Shown in pieces: positions 52,818 through 62,415 of a stretch of 64,000 nt of DNA (positions are counted from its first letter, which is position 1; every line of letters begins with the position of its first letter). Below the pieces are notes generated by a model. It was not told where the DNA came from. It worked only from the letters and a program-made list of their open reading frames with translations, and ran no database searches. Position numbers and translations under genes: made by a program. The stretch comes from Ulvibacterium marinum (lineage in GTDB: Bacteria > Bacteroidota > Bacteroidia > Flavobacteriales > Flavobacteriaceae), in contig NZ_RBCJ01000004.1 in assembly GCF_003626755.1 (NCBI RefSeq), forward strand, positions 434,001-498,000, in the 5' to 3' direction.

Positions 52818-55800
52818 TTATAGTGATAAGCCAAATCCGAATTGCACCAAGTTGTTCTCCTTTGAATTAAAATAACCCAGATTGAGTGTCAAGGCTTTGA
52901 GGCTGCTAATCCAAAAACCAACTCCTTGAGAGGTGTGCCAAATGTTTGAATTTTCGTTGCGCTCCCAAACACGACCATAATCGAATCCGCCATACAGACC
53001 TATCGTTACAGGAGACACGGCCGTGATGTACCTTTTCAGTTTTACTTTCAAATCGGTGGAATGATACAAGTACGAACGACCTGTAAAACGTTGGTCACGG
53101 AAGCCTCGGAGTCCATTGTCGCCACCCAATGATGGAGCATGGTAAAAGAAGGTATTTCCTCCACCGACCAAACTTTTATATTCTGCTCGAGTAGCTAATA
53201 CCAGATTTCCCGAAGGAATCAATTTATGGTCAACACCTACATTTAGCGAAGCGTAGCCAAAATTATTGTTATTGAGATTCACGTTGGCTTTATATCCGAT
53301 GGAAAAACCAAACTGTAGTGCCTTCGTCGGAAAATCACCCGCATTACCATTCTTATACTTTCCCATGACTTCGGCACCTAGGTACCTTTGCTGTTCAAAA
53401 ACAATGGGGTCAAAAGTTGTTGGATTAAAGAACCGTCCAGTAGCTTCATTCACCCTTAGCGATTCAAAAAGCGCCTTTATTCGAAGACTATAAAAAGCCA
53501 AGCCGACACTGGCACGGTATTGTTGAAGACGCGCACGATAGAAATCCCTATCCAAAGCATCTTCTTGGTTGACCGTCTCGTTACCACGTCCAAAAAAGTT
53601 ATTGGTGAACTTGTCGCCTGTATAATAACCATTGACCTCCAAGTTCCATTTGGGAAAAATGTTACCAAAAACACCTTGATAATCTAATTCGGCGGATTCA
53701 AAACCAAAGTAATAGCTACCTGCAAAACTATGTTTCTGACGAAAGGAGTTTCCGTTCAAACCCCGTTTCACATAGGTATCTTTAAATCCGAGAAAAAAAC
53801 CATCATCCGTTCTAAAACCTACTTTTGGAGCTAGAATATTGGTATTGTTCTTGAAATAGGTAAAGTGGTAGTTATTGGTTTTATAGAGGTCACTAAGTTG
53901 TACTTTGGGCTTTTCTTTTCCAAAATTCGTTTTCTCATGTTCCCACTCATACACCTTCAAGCGCTTCTTATTTTCAACGATAAAAGTATCGTCTCCGTAA
54001 CCACCGATGATACGAACCATAATCTCTTTATCGGCTTCCCCAGTAACCATGAAAACATCATCATCGCCTAGGCCGTAAATCAAAAGTTCTTTGGTCTCGT
54101 CACGACGAAAAGTGCGTTCATATATTTTTTCGTTTTTTTCATCTGACAATAATCGCTTGATAACCACTTTGGTCTGCCCCTCGGGCATACGCGTTATTTC
54201 GATAACATCATCTTTTTCCGTGGCTGTTATCGCCACACTACGGTTTAGGAATTCGCCATATTTCTTAGCGTTCCCGGGAAGCGTTTTCAATCGCTCCATC
54301 AAATCTTTTTTAATCTTAACGACGATATCATCCGCATTTACCTCTGGAGGTAATTTTGAAAAAGCATTTTCAATGACATCTGATGTTATCTGTTCCTGTA
54401 TGATTTTTGCCTCTTGCTCCCAAGCTTCCGCACCCAATTTTGTCAAAAGGGAACGGTCAAGCGGATAACCGCTATTATTAATCCATTTCAGATTATCGAT
54501 ATCCGCATCGAAAGTTTGCCATGAGCGACTCAAAGGCACAAAAAGTTTGATTACCTTCATGGCAAACCCATCAAATTTCGGGAAGGCATTGTCCCTATCC
54601 CGTGGTACGGGCATGAACTCCTTATGACCTGCGTTATTCTCAAATTGCAGCCATCGCCATTGGTCTTGGTGCCTATCCCAATCGCCAATGAGCATGTCAA
54701 AAACACGTGCTCGAATATAACTATGTTGGTCTACCGTGTATGATTCGTCGCTCTTGATTTTCTCAAGCATATCGGTGGAGCTCTCCACATCCGTGACTTT
54801 TCCTGTTTCGTCAATGGTGCGTTTGTAGCCTTTATAATTGGTCTGTTCTTCGGATGGTCTTCTTTCCACGAAATAAAGCTCGTCCCCAAAACTTTTATTA
54901 TATTCTTCTAAAGAAGCCTGCTTTGGCACATAGAATAAATCGGAATCAGAATGGTTGACCCCAGCTGCTTTCGCTAATGGATTGACCGCCAATTGTAAAT
55001 ACGGATGTGCCGTCGTAAAGAAGTCTGAGATCACATCTTCGGCGAAGGTATCTTTATAGTCTTCTTCATTATACGCAAGCCCGGGTAGTTTGAATTTCAA
55101 GAACTTCAGCGCATTTTTCTTTAGCGAACGCATGGCATATTCCTTGCCCTTTTTATCTTCCAATCGTAATGAAAAAGATTGGTGCCCTCCGCCCTCTTTG
55201 GTTACTTTCAATCCACCATAAAGCGTGTCTAATTTTACGACTGGCGCAGTAACTTCTTTGGCATAAAATTTTCTGTAACGGTCTCCCCAAAGAAATTTAT
55301 GAAGTCCGCTTTTATCATAGTCTTTTGGATCCGTTAAGACAGCTTGTTTTTTTGTTGTTTCCTCGGAAATTTCAAAGTTATCAAACTTCTTTTTTTTCTT
55401 GAACTTCGGTAATACTTGATAAGCATCCTCTTTATCCAATGTATCATCGGTTATCATGGTCACTTTAGAACTTCCATCAGCGAAATATTCCAATTTGGAA
55501 AAGCCTCTTTTTCCTGCAGTATAGACACCTTCGTACAATAAAGAGCCCCCAATGGCAGTAATGCGGTCTTTTCCTCTATTAGTGGCGGACGCCTTGCCCA
55601 AAGAACCGCTCACGATTTGATGTAAGTCACCGCCCGATAGATATTGTAGACTTTCTTCATGACCTGAAACTATAGTAATTCGGTCTGAAGCCTGCGCCAA
55701 CGAGCTTACCATAATCCGCATGTAATTGTAGTATCTGGAATTCAAATTATCCGGGTTGAATGCCCCTAAATCGTTTACGGTCTGGCGAAGCGTTCCTAAA

Positions 55801-56540
55801 AAAGGCAAGGGTAACAGATGTTGTTTGGCCGTGATGTGACCTGCATATTCTCCATTACTTAAAACAGGGTGGTGCATGGCAATAACAATATTTTTACCTT
55901 GCCCATCATTTATATAGCCTTCCAACTCTTGTATGAAACGCCTCCGCGTATTTACGTTGGTACACTTTTTATTAATATTTTCAATACGTGACCAATTTGA
56001 GATAAACCATTTCGAATCGACCAGTATCAAATCTAAATCTTCATTGATAACCCTTCGTTCGAGCGGACATGCATTTTCAGGGAAGAAATTTATTCGGTCT
56101 TTGTCCAGATCCTTGATAAAGTCTTCGGTTCGTTCCAGTTTTTCTGATTTGTAACTCTTCCATTCATTGTTTCCAGGGATGAAAATGGTCTTACCACTAA
56201 AATTTTTGACCAAATCAAGCTGTTTTCGCAAAAGAATTTTATCTCCTTTCCAATTCTTGGTTTCCATGGAAACATTATCCCCCGTGAAAATAAGGGTGGA
56301 GTTAACATTAGATGCCTCTAATTGCGTTCTCAAGGTACTCAGAATTCTCTCGGATGCATCTTTATCAAGATTGCCCAAACCGCCCGCTAAATAAAAAGTG
56401 TGGGTAGGTTTTTGTTCTCCGTCAAATAGAATCGCCGATTCTGCATGCTGGGTTTTAAAGGTTGCGCAAGATTGAAAGAGGAACAGCCCTAGAAGGGCTT
56501 TTGAAAACTGTTTTAAAATTAGGTTTCGTGAAATTAGCAT
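52818..56540 (-). CDS. phosphoesterase-like domain fused to an outer-membrane beta-barrel, lipoprotein signal
   Basis: 1240 aa with a lipobox ending LFQSC (C25). Residues about 45-330 have a calcineurin-like phosphoesterase fold, but metal-site positions are altered: LAGGLGN where GDxGN is expected, GNNEW for GNHDW, and GHEES for GHEH; GDN and HHP are kept. A long central domain (about 400-880) includes RDRDNAF and GGYGDDTF. The C-terminal 350 residues are a beta-barrel of the Omp85/surface-antigen type (YYFGFESAELDYQG, GGDNGLRGFRDQRF, QFGFGLSL). It is probably an outer-membrane protein with a bound periplasmic or surface domain. It is first in its operon. Confidence 0.8.
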   Translation of the reverse strand: MLISRNLILKQFSKALLGLFLFQSCATFKTQHAESAILFDGEQKPTHTFYLAGGLGNLDKDASERILSTLRTQLEASNVNSTLIFTGDNVSMETKNWKGDKILLRKQLDLVKNFSGKTIFIPGNNEWKSYKSEKLERTEDFIKDLDKDRINFFPENACPLERRVINEDLDLILVDSKWFISNWSRIENINKKCTNVNTRRRFIQELEGYINDGQGKNIVIAMHHPVLSNGEYAGHITAKQHLLPLPFLGTLRQTVNDLGAFNPDNLNSRYYNYMRIMVSSLAQASDRITIVSGHEESLQYLSGGDLHQIVSGSLGKASATNRGKDRITAIGGSLLYEGVYTAGKRGFSKLEYFADGSSKVTMITDDTLDKEDAYQVLPKFKKKKKFDNFEISEETTKKQAVLTDPKDYDKSGLHKFLWGDRYRKFYAKEVTAPVVKLDTLYGGLKVTKEGGGHQSFSLRLEDKKGKEYAMRSLKKNALKFLKFKLPGLAYNEEDYKDTFAEDVISDFFTTAHPYLQLAVNPLAKAAGVNHSDSDLFYVPKQASLEEYNKSFGDELYFVERRPSEEQTNYKGYKRTIDETGKVTDVESSTDMLEKIKSDESYTVDQHSYIRARVFDMLIGDWDRHQDQWRWLQFENNAGHKEFMPVPRDRDNAFPKFDGFAMKVIKLFVPLSRSWQTFDADIDNLKWINNSGYPLDRSLLTKLGAEAWEQEAKIIQEQITSDVIENAFSKLPPEVNADDIVVKIKKDLMERLKTLPGNAKKYGEFLNRSVAITATEKDDVIEITRMPEGQTKVVIKRLLSDEKNEKIYERTFRRDETKELLIYGLGDDDVFMVTGEADKEIMVRIIGGYGDDTFIVENKKRLKVYEWEHEKTNFGKEKPKVQLSDLYKTNNYHFTYFKNNTNILAPKVGFRTDDGFFLGFKDTYVKRGLNGNSFRQKHSFAGSYYFGFESAELDYQGVFGNIFPKWNLEVNGYYTGDKFTNNFFGRGNETVNQEDALDRDFYRARLQQYRASVGLAFYSLRIKALFESLRVNEATGRFFNPTTFDPIVFEQQRYLGAEVMGKYKNGNAGDFPTKALQFGFSIGYKANVNLNNNNFGYASLNVGVDHKLIPSGNLVLATRAEYKSLVGGGNTFFYHAPSLGGDNGLRGFRDQRFTGRSYLYHSTDLKVKLKRYITAVSPVTIGLYGGFDYGRVWERNENSNIWHTSQGVGFWISSLKALTLNLGYFNSKENNLVQFGFGLSL

Positions 56541-56573
56541 AGGCGTCGGTCTTGTTACTAGCCGTTATATTTC

Positions 56574-56607
56574 AAAAAAGGGACTAAAAGCATAGCTTCT
56601 AGTCCCT
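56574..56607 (-). terminator. terminator of the GIN-domain gene
   Basis: 13-bp stem with one mismatch (AGGGACTAAAAGC/GCTTCTAGTCCCT) and a T run on the minus strand (complement of 56574-56579), 20 bases beyond the stop at 56627. Confidence 0.75.
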
Positions 56608-56626
56608 GTGAAGTATTTGTTCCTTT

Positions 56627-57304
56627 TTATTTTCTTACGATAATGGAACCGCCAAAAGTTTTATCTTCTAAAATCTTCTCGGGATTTCCAAAAATCTCTA
56701 CTGTGCCACCTGCAGTTACGCTTGCATCAACGTAGTCAGAAGCAGAAATAAAAGCCGTACCGCCTGCGAGAATGGTAACGTCAGTAGTTTCAGTTTTGAG
56801 TCCTTTACCTGCGAAATGTCCTCCGGTACGTACTGTAATCTCTTGATTCGTTGCAGAGCCATCAACCATTATCTTTCCACCCGTAACCGCTTTTGAATCT
56901 AAATTTCTTGAATCCAGTTTTAGGGTGATTTCTCCACCTTCTTGCGCTCTGACCGTTAGATACTTGGTGTTAATAATATCTTCTGAGGTAATTTTTGAAT
57001 TCTCGTTAGCATCTATCAAACTAAGATTGTCGGTATAATAAAGTGTGATATCGGTTGTTTTTCCATCTAGGGCATTATCTACCTCCATACGTACTTTCAA
57101 CAAGCCGTCATTGTTCACTATCGCGACCTCATCTTGGTCGTCTCCTGATATAACTGCCTGATTTTTATCAGACTTGACGAGTTTGACACTTAACTGGTCA
57201 TATACTTTGAGTTCGTCAAAATTTGCTAAATCAATTGTTGTATTCTGGGCAAAACCAAAGGCGCTGCTTAAAATAAGCGCTGGTAAAATCATTTTTATTT
57301 TCAT
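56627..57304 (-). CDS. GIN-domain (DUF2807) exported protein
   Basis: 225 aa with a Sec signal (SSAFGFAQ). The rest is a right-handed beta-helix-like GIN domain: IDLANFDELKVYDQLSVKLVKSD, NSKITSEDIINTKYLTVRAQEGGEI, followed by short glycine-rich repeats (GGKIMVDGSA, GGHFAGKG, GGTAFIS, GGTVEIFGNP). Such proteins are common in Bacteroidota and are poorly understood, sometimes called putative auto-transporter adhesin heads. It is divergent from topoisomerase IB. Confidence 0.85.
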   Translation of the reverse strand: MKIKMILPALILSSAFGFAQNTTIDLANFDELKVYDQLSVKLVKSDKNQAVISGDDQDEVAIVNNDGLLKVRMEVDNALDGKTTDITLYYTDNLSLIDANENSKITSEDIINTKYLTVRAQEGGEITLKLDSRNLDSKAVTGGKIMVDGSATNQEITVRTGGHFAGKGLKTETTDVTILAGGTAFISASDYVDASVTAGGTVEIFGNPEKILEDKTFGGSIIVRK

Positions 57305-57536
57305 CTTGTCTCTTTCTTTAATTTATTAATAATAAAACAAAGCTATGGGGTTCTCACAGGGCAGTTTGTCGCTAACCCCATTATAATTGACGCAAATGCA
57401 ATAGCTTGGATTTGGATGTGTGATAAAGAGCAATCCAGTTAACGAAATCTCCAATAGAGCACATTTTGAAAAACGAAACAATCTAGCTTCGTTGTAAAAA
57501 TTTGAGATTCTTACCTCCCTTGAAAACTTTACCACA

Positions 57537-58619
57537 ATGCGAAATTTAAAACATGAGACGATTGCTCAACTATTGCAACAGCCAGAAACGGCAATCGAGT
57601 TGTTAGATTTAATCTACGTATCGGATGAGCATTTATCGATTAATCGGTTGTTGAACGAATCTAAATTCGAATATTTAACCGAAGATGGAGTCTATCTAGA
57701 GCAGGAAGATCAACTGGAACGTATCAAATCTTTAGTCATCCCTCCGGCATGGCAAGACGTAAAAATTACGCATTTGCCTAACGGACATTTACAGGCTGTT
57801 GGAAAAGATGCCAAGTCCCGGAAGCAATACCGCTACCACCCCATGTGGACTAAAATCAGGAATCAGACCAAGTTCTACAAAATGGCCGCCTTCGGCAAAG
57901 TGCTGCCAAAAATCAGAAAGAAAGTAGAGCGTGACCTAAACCAAGACGGATGGCCAAAAAGTAAGGTGCTCGCTTTGATAGTCAAACTGATGGAGGAAAC
58001 CCACATTCGTATCGGTAGTGAGCAATATGCCAGAAGAAATAAGACATATGGACTCTCAACCCTGCGCACAAGGCACGTAAATATTCACAAAGACCGCTTA
58101 AAATTCGAGTTTGTTGGTAAAAAAGGGAAGAAGCATAAGATTAGTATCCGCAATAAAAAGCTACTACACTTAGTAAGCAAGTGCGAAGAAATTCCAGGTT
58201 GGGAATTGTTTCAATACTACGACAAAGATGGAGAGAAGCATTCGGTGGACAGTGGCATGGTCAACTCCTATATTCACAATATCAGCGGCGAATTATTCTC
58301 AGCCAAAGACTTTCGCACTTGGGCCGCTTCGGTCGTCTTTTTCGACACCTTGTTAGACCTTGATCCAACCGAAGACGAAAAGCAAATTCATAAGAATACC
58401 CTAATCGGCTTTGACGCTGCAGCTGAGGCTTTGGGCAATACTAGAAATGTATGTCGTAAATCGTATGTACACCCGCTGGTAGTCAAAAAATACGAAGAAG
58501 GTTCACTTTCAGAACAGTTCATGCAAGTAGAACGTATAGAAAAGGAAAAACCATTTATGTCTCCTTCGGAGGAGGTTTTACTCCAATTGTATGGCACCTA
58601 CAAGCCCTTAGAAATTTAA
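57537..58619 (+). CDS. DNA topoisomerase IB (poxvirus/eukaryote-like)
   Basis: 360 aa type IB topoisomerase that relaxes supercoils by a 3'-phosphotyrosyl intermediate. The N-terminal domain carries YLTEDGVYLEQEDQ and VIPPAWQDVKI; the catalytic domain has RIGSEQYARRNKTYGLSTLRTRHV (Arg/Lys set), split by description, and FRTWAASVVFFDTL. The nucleophile is Y310 in CRKSYVHP. It lies 64 bases before a ligase-associated exonuclease, suggesting a DNA-repair unit. Confidence 0.94.
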   Translation: MRNLKHETIAQLLQQPETAIELLDLIYVSDEHLSINRLLNESKFEYLTEDGVYLEQEDQLERIKSLVIPPAWQDVKITHLPNGHLQAVGKDAKSRKQYRYHPMWTKIRNQTKFYKMAAFGKVLPKIRKKVERDLNQDGWPKSKVLALIVKLMEETHIRIGSEQYARRNKTYGLSTLRTRHVNIHKDRLKFEFVGKKGKKHKISIRNKKLLHLVSKCEEIPGWELFQYYDKDGEKHSVDSGMVNSYIHNISGELFSAKDFRTWAASVVFFDTLLDLDPTEDEKQIHKNTLIGFDAAAEALGNTRNVCRKSYVHPLVVKKYEEGSLSEQFMQVERIEKEKPFMSPSEEVLLQLYGTYKPLEI

Positions 58620-58683
58620 GAGTTGAATTTCTTGACTGAAAACAATATCGTACTCTAACTCCCATAGAAGAAAGAAAAATAAA

Positions 58684-59715
58684 ATGCAAACAAAAGTCCC
58701 TTTACTCGCCTTTAATGAAAATGGAATTTACTGTGAGGCCGCGCAAGTGTATTTAGACCCTTGGAAGCCTGTAGATAAAGCCATTATTACACATGGGCAC
58801 GCAGACCATAGTCGCTGGGGGCATAAAAGTTATATTACACACCACACCAATGTACCCATAATCAAACACCGCCTGGGCGATATCAATGTCAGCGGTAGAG
58901 ATTTCAATGAAACATTCGTTATCAATAACGTGAAATTCTCCCTACACCCAGCAGGACATATCATCGGCAGTTCTCAGGTACGTGTGGAACACAAGGGGGA
59001 GGTTTGGGTCTTTACAGGGGATTATAAAACCGAGGAGGACGGAATTTCTATTCCCTTCGAGCCTATACAATGTGATACGTTCATTACAGAATGTACTTTC
59101 GGATTACCTGCGTTTAAATGGATTCCTCAACAGCAGGTTTTTGATGACATTAATGCTTGGTGGCATGAAAACCAAGCCGAAGGAAAAACATCCATTTTAT
59201 TCGGATATTCTTTAGGTAAGGCACAACGCTTACTAAAATACCTCGATACATCCATCGGAAAAATTTATACGCACGGCGCCATTGAAAATATGACGGAAGT
59301 CCTGCGCCCACTAGTAGAATTTCCACCAACGACTTTGATAACCAAGGAGACGAAAAAAGAAGAACTACTGGGCAATATTGTATTGGCACCGCCCAGCGCC
59401 CACGGCAGCACATGGATTCGCAAGATGGTGCCTTATGTAACAGCCTCAGCCAGCGGATGGATGACCTTTAGAGGTGCGCGACGCCGTAGAGCCATAGATA
59501 AAGGTTTCGTACTCTCCGACCATTGCGATTGGGAAGGCCTACTCTCAGCTATTGAAGCTACAGGAGCCGAAAAAATCATCAGCACACATGGGTATACCGA
59601 TATTTTCTCAAAATATTTAAGGGAAAAAGGCTATGATGCCCGAACAGAACAGACCCAATACGAAGGAGAACTAAATGAAATGGCAACTGGAAAAGAGGAG
59701 GCGACTATAGCATGA
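58684..59715 (+). CDS. ligase-associated DNA exonuclease (metallo-beta-lactamase fold)
   Basis: 343 aa with the MBL metal motif HGHADH at 37-42 (THGHADHSRWGH), a second His in HPAGHIIGSSQV, and late ligands in LSDHCDWEG and STHGYTD. This is the 'ligase-associated exonuclease' family, related to SNM1/CPSF nucleases, which processes DNA ends with an ATP-dependent ligase. The ligase gene overlaps it by four bases (ATGA), confirming coupling. Confidence 0.93.
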   Translation: MQTKVPLLAFNENGIYCEAAQVYLDPWKPVDKAIITHGHADHSRWGHKSYITHHTNVPIIKHRLGDINVSGRDFNETFVINNVKFSLHPAGHIIGSSQVRVEHKGEVWVFTGDYKTEEDGISIPFEPIQCDTFITECTFGLPAFKWIPQQQVFDDINAWWHENQAEGKTSILFGYSLGKAQRLLKYLDTSIGKIYTHGAIENMTEVLRPLVEFPPTTLITKETKKEELLGNIVLAPPSAHGSTWIRKMVPYVTASASGWMTFRGARRRRAIDKGFVLSDHCDWEGLLSAIEATGAEKIISTHGYTDIFSKYLREKGYDARTEQTQYEGELNEMATGKEEATIA

Positions 59716-61307
59716 AGTATTTCGCAGATTTAATCCGAAAACTGGATAGCACCAATAAAACCAATATAAAGGTTGCAGCTTTGGCAGATTACTTTTTACA
59801 AGCTTCAGAAACGGACAAGGTTTGGACTATTGCGATACTATCACACCGCAGACCACCTCGGCCTGTGAACACAACCCTGTTGCGCAATTGGGCTTCAGAA
59901 CTTTCCGGAATACCCTTATGGCTTTTTGAAGAGTCGTATCATATTGTGGGCGATTTGGCAGAGACGATAGCCTTGGTTATTCCTACTTCGGAAGAGCGTA
60001 CTGAAAAGAGCCTGACGGAGTTTTTGGAAGAAATGATTCAGCTTAAAAAAGAGGATGATGATACGAAAAAAGCATATCTTTTTGACAATTGGAAGGTCTT
60101 GAACTACTACGAGCGTTTCGTGTTTACCAAACTAATCACGGGTGGTTTTCGTATTGGGGTTAGTCAAAAATTGATGACCCGCGCACTTTCGCAAGCGACG
60201 GGTATTGATGAAGATATTTTGGCGTATAAATTAATGGGGAATTGGAAACCCAGCGAAATTTCATTTCACGACCTTATTTTAGAGGAAAAAGCATCGGATT
60301 ATCTTTCAAAACCTTACCCCTTCTATTTGGCCTATGCCGTAGAAAATGAGGTTTCTGATTTAGGAGATGCTAAAGAATGGAGTGTCGAACACAAATGGGA
60401 TGGTATTCGCTCACAGGTTATCATTCGCGAAAACGAGCTCTTTGTTTGGAGTCGTGGTGAAGAATTGGTCACCGACAAATATCCCGAGTTCAATACATTT
60501 ATAGGGGAGTTGCCCAACGGTACGGTGCTGGATGGGGAATTGCTTCCTTTTATCGATGGAAACATTGGTACCTTCAACGACCTTCAGACGCGCATCGGGC
60601 GTAAGACGGTATCCAAGGCATTGTTGGCAAAGACACCTGTTGTAATGAAGGTCTACGATTTGCTGGAGTGGGAAGGGAAAGATATTAGAGCGCTCCCCTT
60701 TCTTGAAAGGCGAAAATTATTGGAGAAGTTGGTAACTCAGGCATCAGATGAATTACCGCTTCAACTTTCACTAATGATGCATTTCAATACATGGGAGGAA
60801 GTGACTCAAGAACGTTCACGAGCACGAGAAATGCGTAGCGAAGGGCTAATGCTTAAACAAAAAGACTCCGCATATAAAGTAGGAAGAAAAAAAGGCGAAT
60901 GGTGGAAATGGAAAGTAGACCCACTAACTATAGATGCCGTTCTGACCTACGCAATGCGAGGTCATGGTAGGCGTTCCAATCTTTTTACCGATTATACGTT
61001 TGCCCTTTGGAATACAGAAACGGAAACACAAGAACTGGTCACTTTCGCAAAAGCCTATTCAGGTCTGACAGATGCGGAATTTAGAAAAGTAGATGCATGG
61101 ATTAAAAGAAATACCTTGGAACGTTTTGGACCTGTGCGCAGCGTAACACCTGAATTGGTGTTCGAGATTGCTTTTGAAGGTATCGCACTTTCAAAACGTC
61201 ATAAAAGCGGAATAGCGACACGCTTTCCTAGAATTTTAAGGTGGCGTCAGGATAAGAAAATCGACGAAGCAAATACCCTTGATGATTTGAAAGCGATGAT
61301 ACCTTGA
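59712..61307 (+). CDS. ATP-dependent DNA ligase
   Basis: 531 aa. An N-terminal helical domain (1-200) precedes the adenylation domain with nucleophile K228 in EHKWDGIRSQ, then DGELLPF, YDLLEWEGKDIR, SEGLMLKQKDSAYKVG and WWKWK. A C-terminal OB-fold ends with RFPRILRWRQDK. The arrangement matches the ligases that pair with the MBL exonuclease. In many genomes a helicase and a phosphoesterase gene follow, but none does here. Confidence 0.95.
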   Translation: MKYFADLIRKLDSTNKTNIKVAALADYFLQASETDKVWTIAILSHRRPPRPVNTTLLRNWASELSGIPLWLFEESYHIVGDLAETIALVIPTSEERTEKSLTEFLEEMIQLKKEDDDTKKAYLFDNWKVLNYYERFVFTKLITGGFRIGVSQKLMTRALSQATGIDEDILAYKLMGNWKPSEISFHDLILEEKASDYLSKPYPFYLAYAVENEVSDLGDAKEWSVEHKWDGIRSQVIIRENELFVWSRGEELVTDKYPEFNTFIGELPNGTVLDGELLPFIDGNIGTFNDLQTRIGRKTVSKALLAKTPVVMKVYDLLEWEGKDIRALPFLERRKLLEKLVTQASDELPLQLSLMMHFNTWEEVTQERSRAREMRSEGLMLKQKDSAYKVGRKKGEWWKWKVDPLTIDAVLTYAMRGHGRRSNLFTDYTFALWNTETETQELVTFAKAYSGLTDAEFRKVDAWIKRNTLERFGPVRSVTPELVFEIAFEGIALSKRHKSGIATRFPRILRWRQDKKIDEANTLDDLKAMIP

Positions 61308-61688
61308 ATTTGATTTAGTAATCGCGCGATCTTAGATTGCGAACGTATTGGTGATACATTACATTTAGTTTTCCAAACGCTCAAATTACCTCTCAGGCGC
61401 TTGTCTATTTTTCCTTTCTTCACAGTCAGACGTTTCATAGCATCCATAATACTAGAGTCTTTTCCCTGTTTGAATAGCTCATTGAGCTCTGGAACTAACG
61501 CCTTAGCTTCCCTTGAAGCATTGACCTTATCGTTAGTGGTCATTCCAGGCAATTTCCTTTTTTCGAATTCTTCAGCTCTTTCTTTTAACTCTTCTACTAT
61601 AATGAATCGCCTGATAGGGAAGCATACATTTAATCCCTTTCCAGCCCTTTTTCAATGCTAGATGGAGATTTCCACATTACTCTCCGTT
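61308..61688. other. gap after the ligase, with a doubtful minus-strand frame
   Basis: A minus-strand frame runs from about 61603 down to 61247 (MTTNDKVNASREAKALVPEL, then MKRLTVKKGKIDKRLRGNL). It has protein-like charge balance and a helical pattern, but no good start codon at its upstream end and a 60-base convergent overlap with the ligase. It could be a decayed gene. I see nothing else here. Confidence 0.3.
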
Positions 61689-61853
61689 TTAGATCACCGT
61701 ACCACTTAATACAATAGCAGCAACGATGATGATTAATACGATGACAATAAATATGGCGCCAAAAAAGGTCTTTTTGTTTTTTTGAAAGATAAATTGTCTC
61801 GTGGAATCCTCTGGTTCTTTTACAAATTGGGTTTCTTCTTCACCTTGTTTCAT
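61689..61853 (-). CDS. small single-span membrane protein
   Basis: 54 aa beginning MKQGEEETQFVKEPEDSTR, with one membrane helix (FFGAIFIVIVLIIIVAAIVL) at the C-terminal side and a polar N-terminus. The family is not recognised. A clear start and stop, the charge-then-helix layout and its position divergent from the YtxH gene support a real gene. Confidence 0.7.
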   Translation of the reverse strand: MKQGEEETQFVKEPEDSTRQFIFQKNKKTFFGAIFIVIVLIIIVAAIVLSGTVI

Positions 61854-62085
61854 AGTTGCTTTTAATTTTTAGTTTGATTTTTAATCTTTCATTCCAAAAA
61901 TACAGGAAGACAAGAAGGCCGCTTACCGTTATTGACCAAAAAACTAACGCAATTGCTTTATCATCATCTCAGTCAATGATTTGACTTTTAGCGTCAATAA
62001 AATCCCATGATTCTATAGAACTTTGTAAAACAGTAAAAACCGATTCTAATATTGGTTCAAGGATAACTCTTAAAAACAAAAACAT

Positions 62086-62415
62086 ATGAGCAACGAAGGA
62101 AACACAGTATTAGGCATATTGGCCGGAACAGCAATTGGAGCAGCATTAGGCATTCTTTTCGCCCCTGATAAAGGCACCAACACAAGAAGAAAAATTGCAG
62201 ACCAGGCTGCTGCCACCCAAGAGTCGCTTAGGGAAAGTGCCTTGGATATGAAAGATAAGGTAAGTCACTCTTTGGCCAATGGTAAAGAATCTTTAGAAAC
62301 CCGTGTTGAATCACTCGTTTCAGATGCCAGTTACAAGACAGAAGATGTTATCTCTTCTTTAGAGAATCAATTGAAGGTCTTAAAAGCTAAAAACAGACAG
62401 CTACAGAAATCATAA
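62086..62415 (+). CDS. YtxH domain protein
   Basis: 109 aa beginning with a glycine-rich hydrophobic segment (VLGILAGTAIGAALGILFAPDKGTNTRRKI), split by description, the YtxH signature. A long helical tail follows (ALDMKDKVSHSLANGKESLETRVESL). YtxH proteins are general-stress proteins of unknown mechanism. It is first of three tightly linked small genes, with a one-base overlap with the next (TAATG). Confidence 0.88.
   Translation: MSNEGNTVLGILAGTAIGAALGILFAPDKGTNTRRKIADQAAATQESLRESALDMKDKVSHSLANGKESLETRVESLVSDASYKTEDVISSLENQLKVLKAKNRQLQKS

Noticed and set aside
57326-57535. 69-codon minus-strand frame between the GIN and topoisomerase genes
   Set aside because: It occupies a divergent promoter region and has no protein-like pattern.
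61247-61552. 101-codon minus-strand frame after the ligase
   Set aside because: It overlaps the ligase end by about 60 bases and its better-looking part has no start codon upstream; kept only as a doubtful decayed gene in the gap description.
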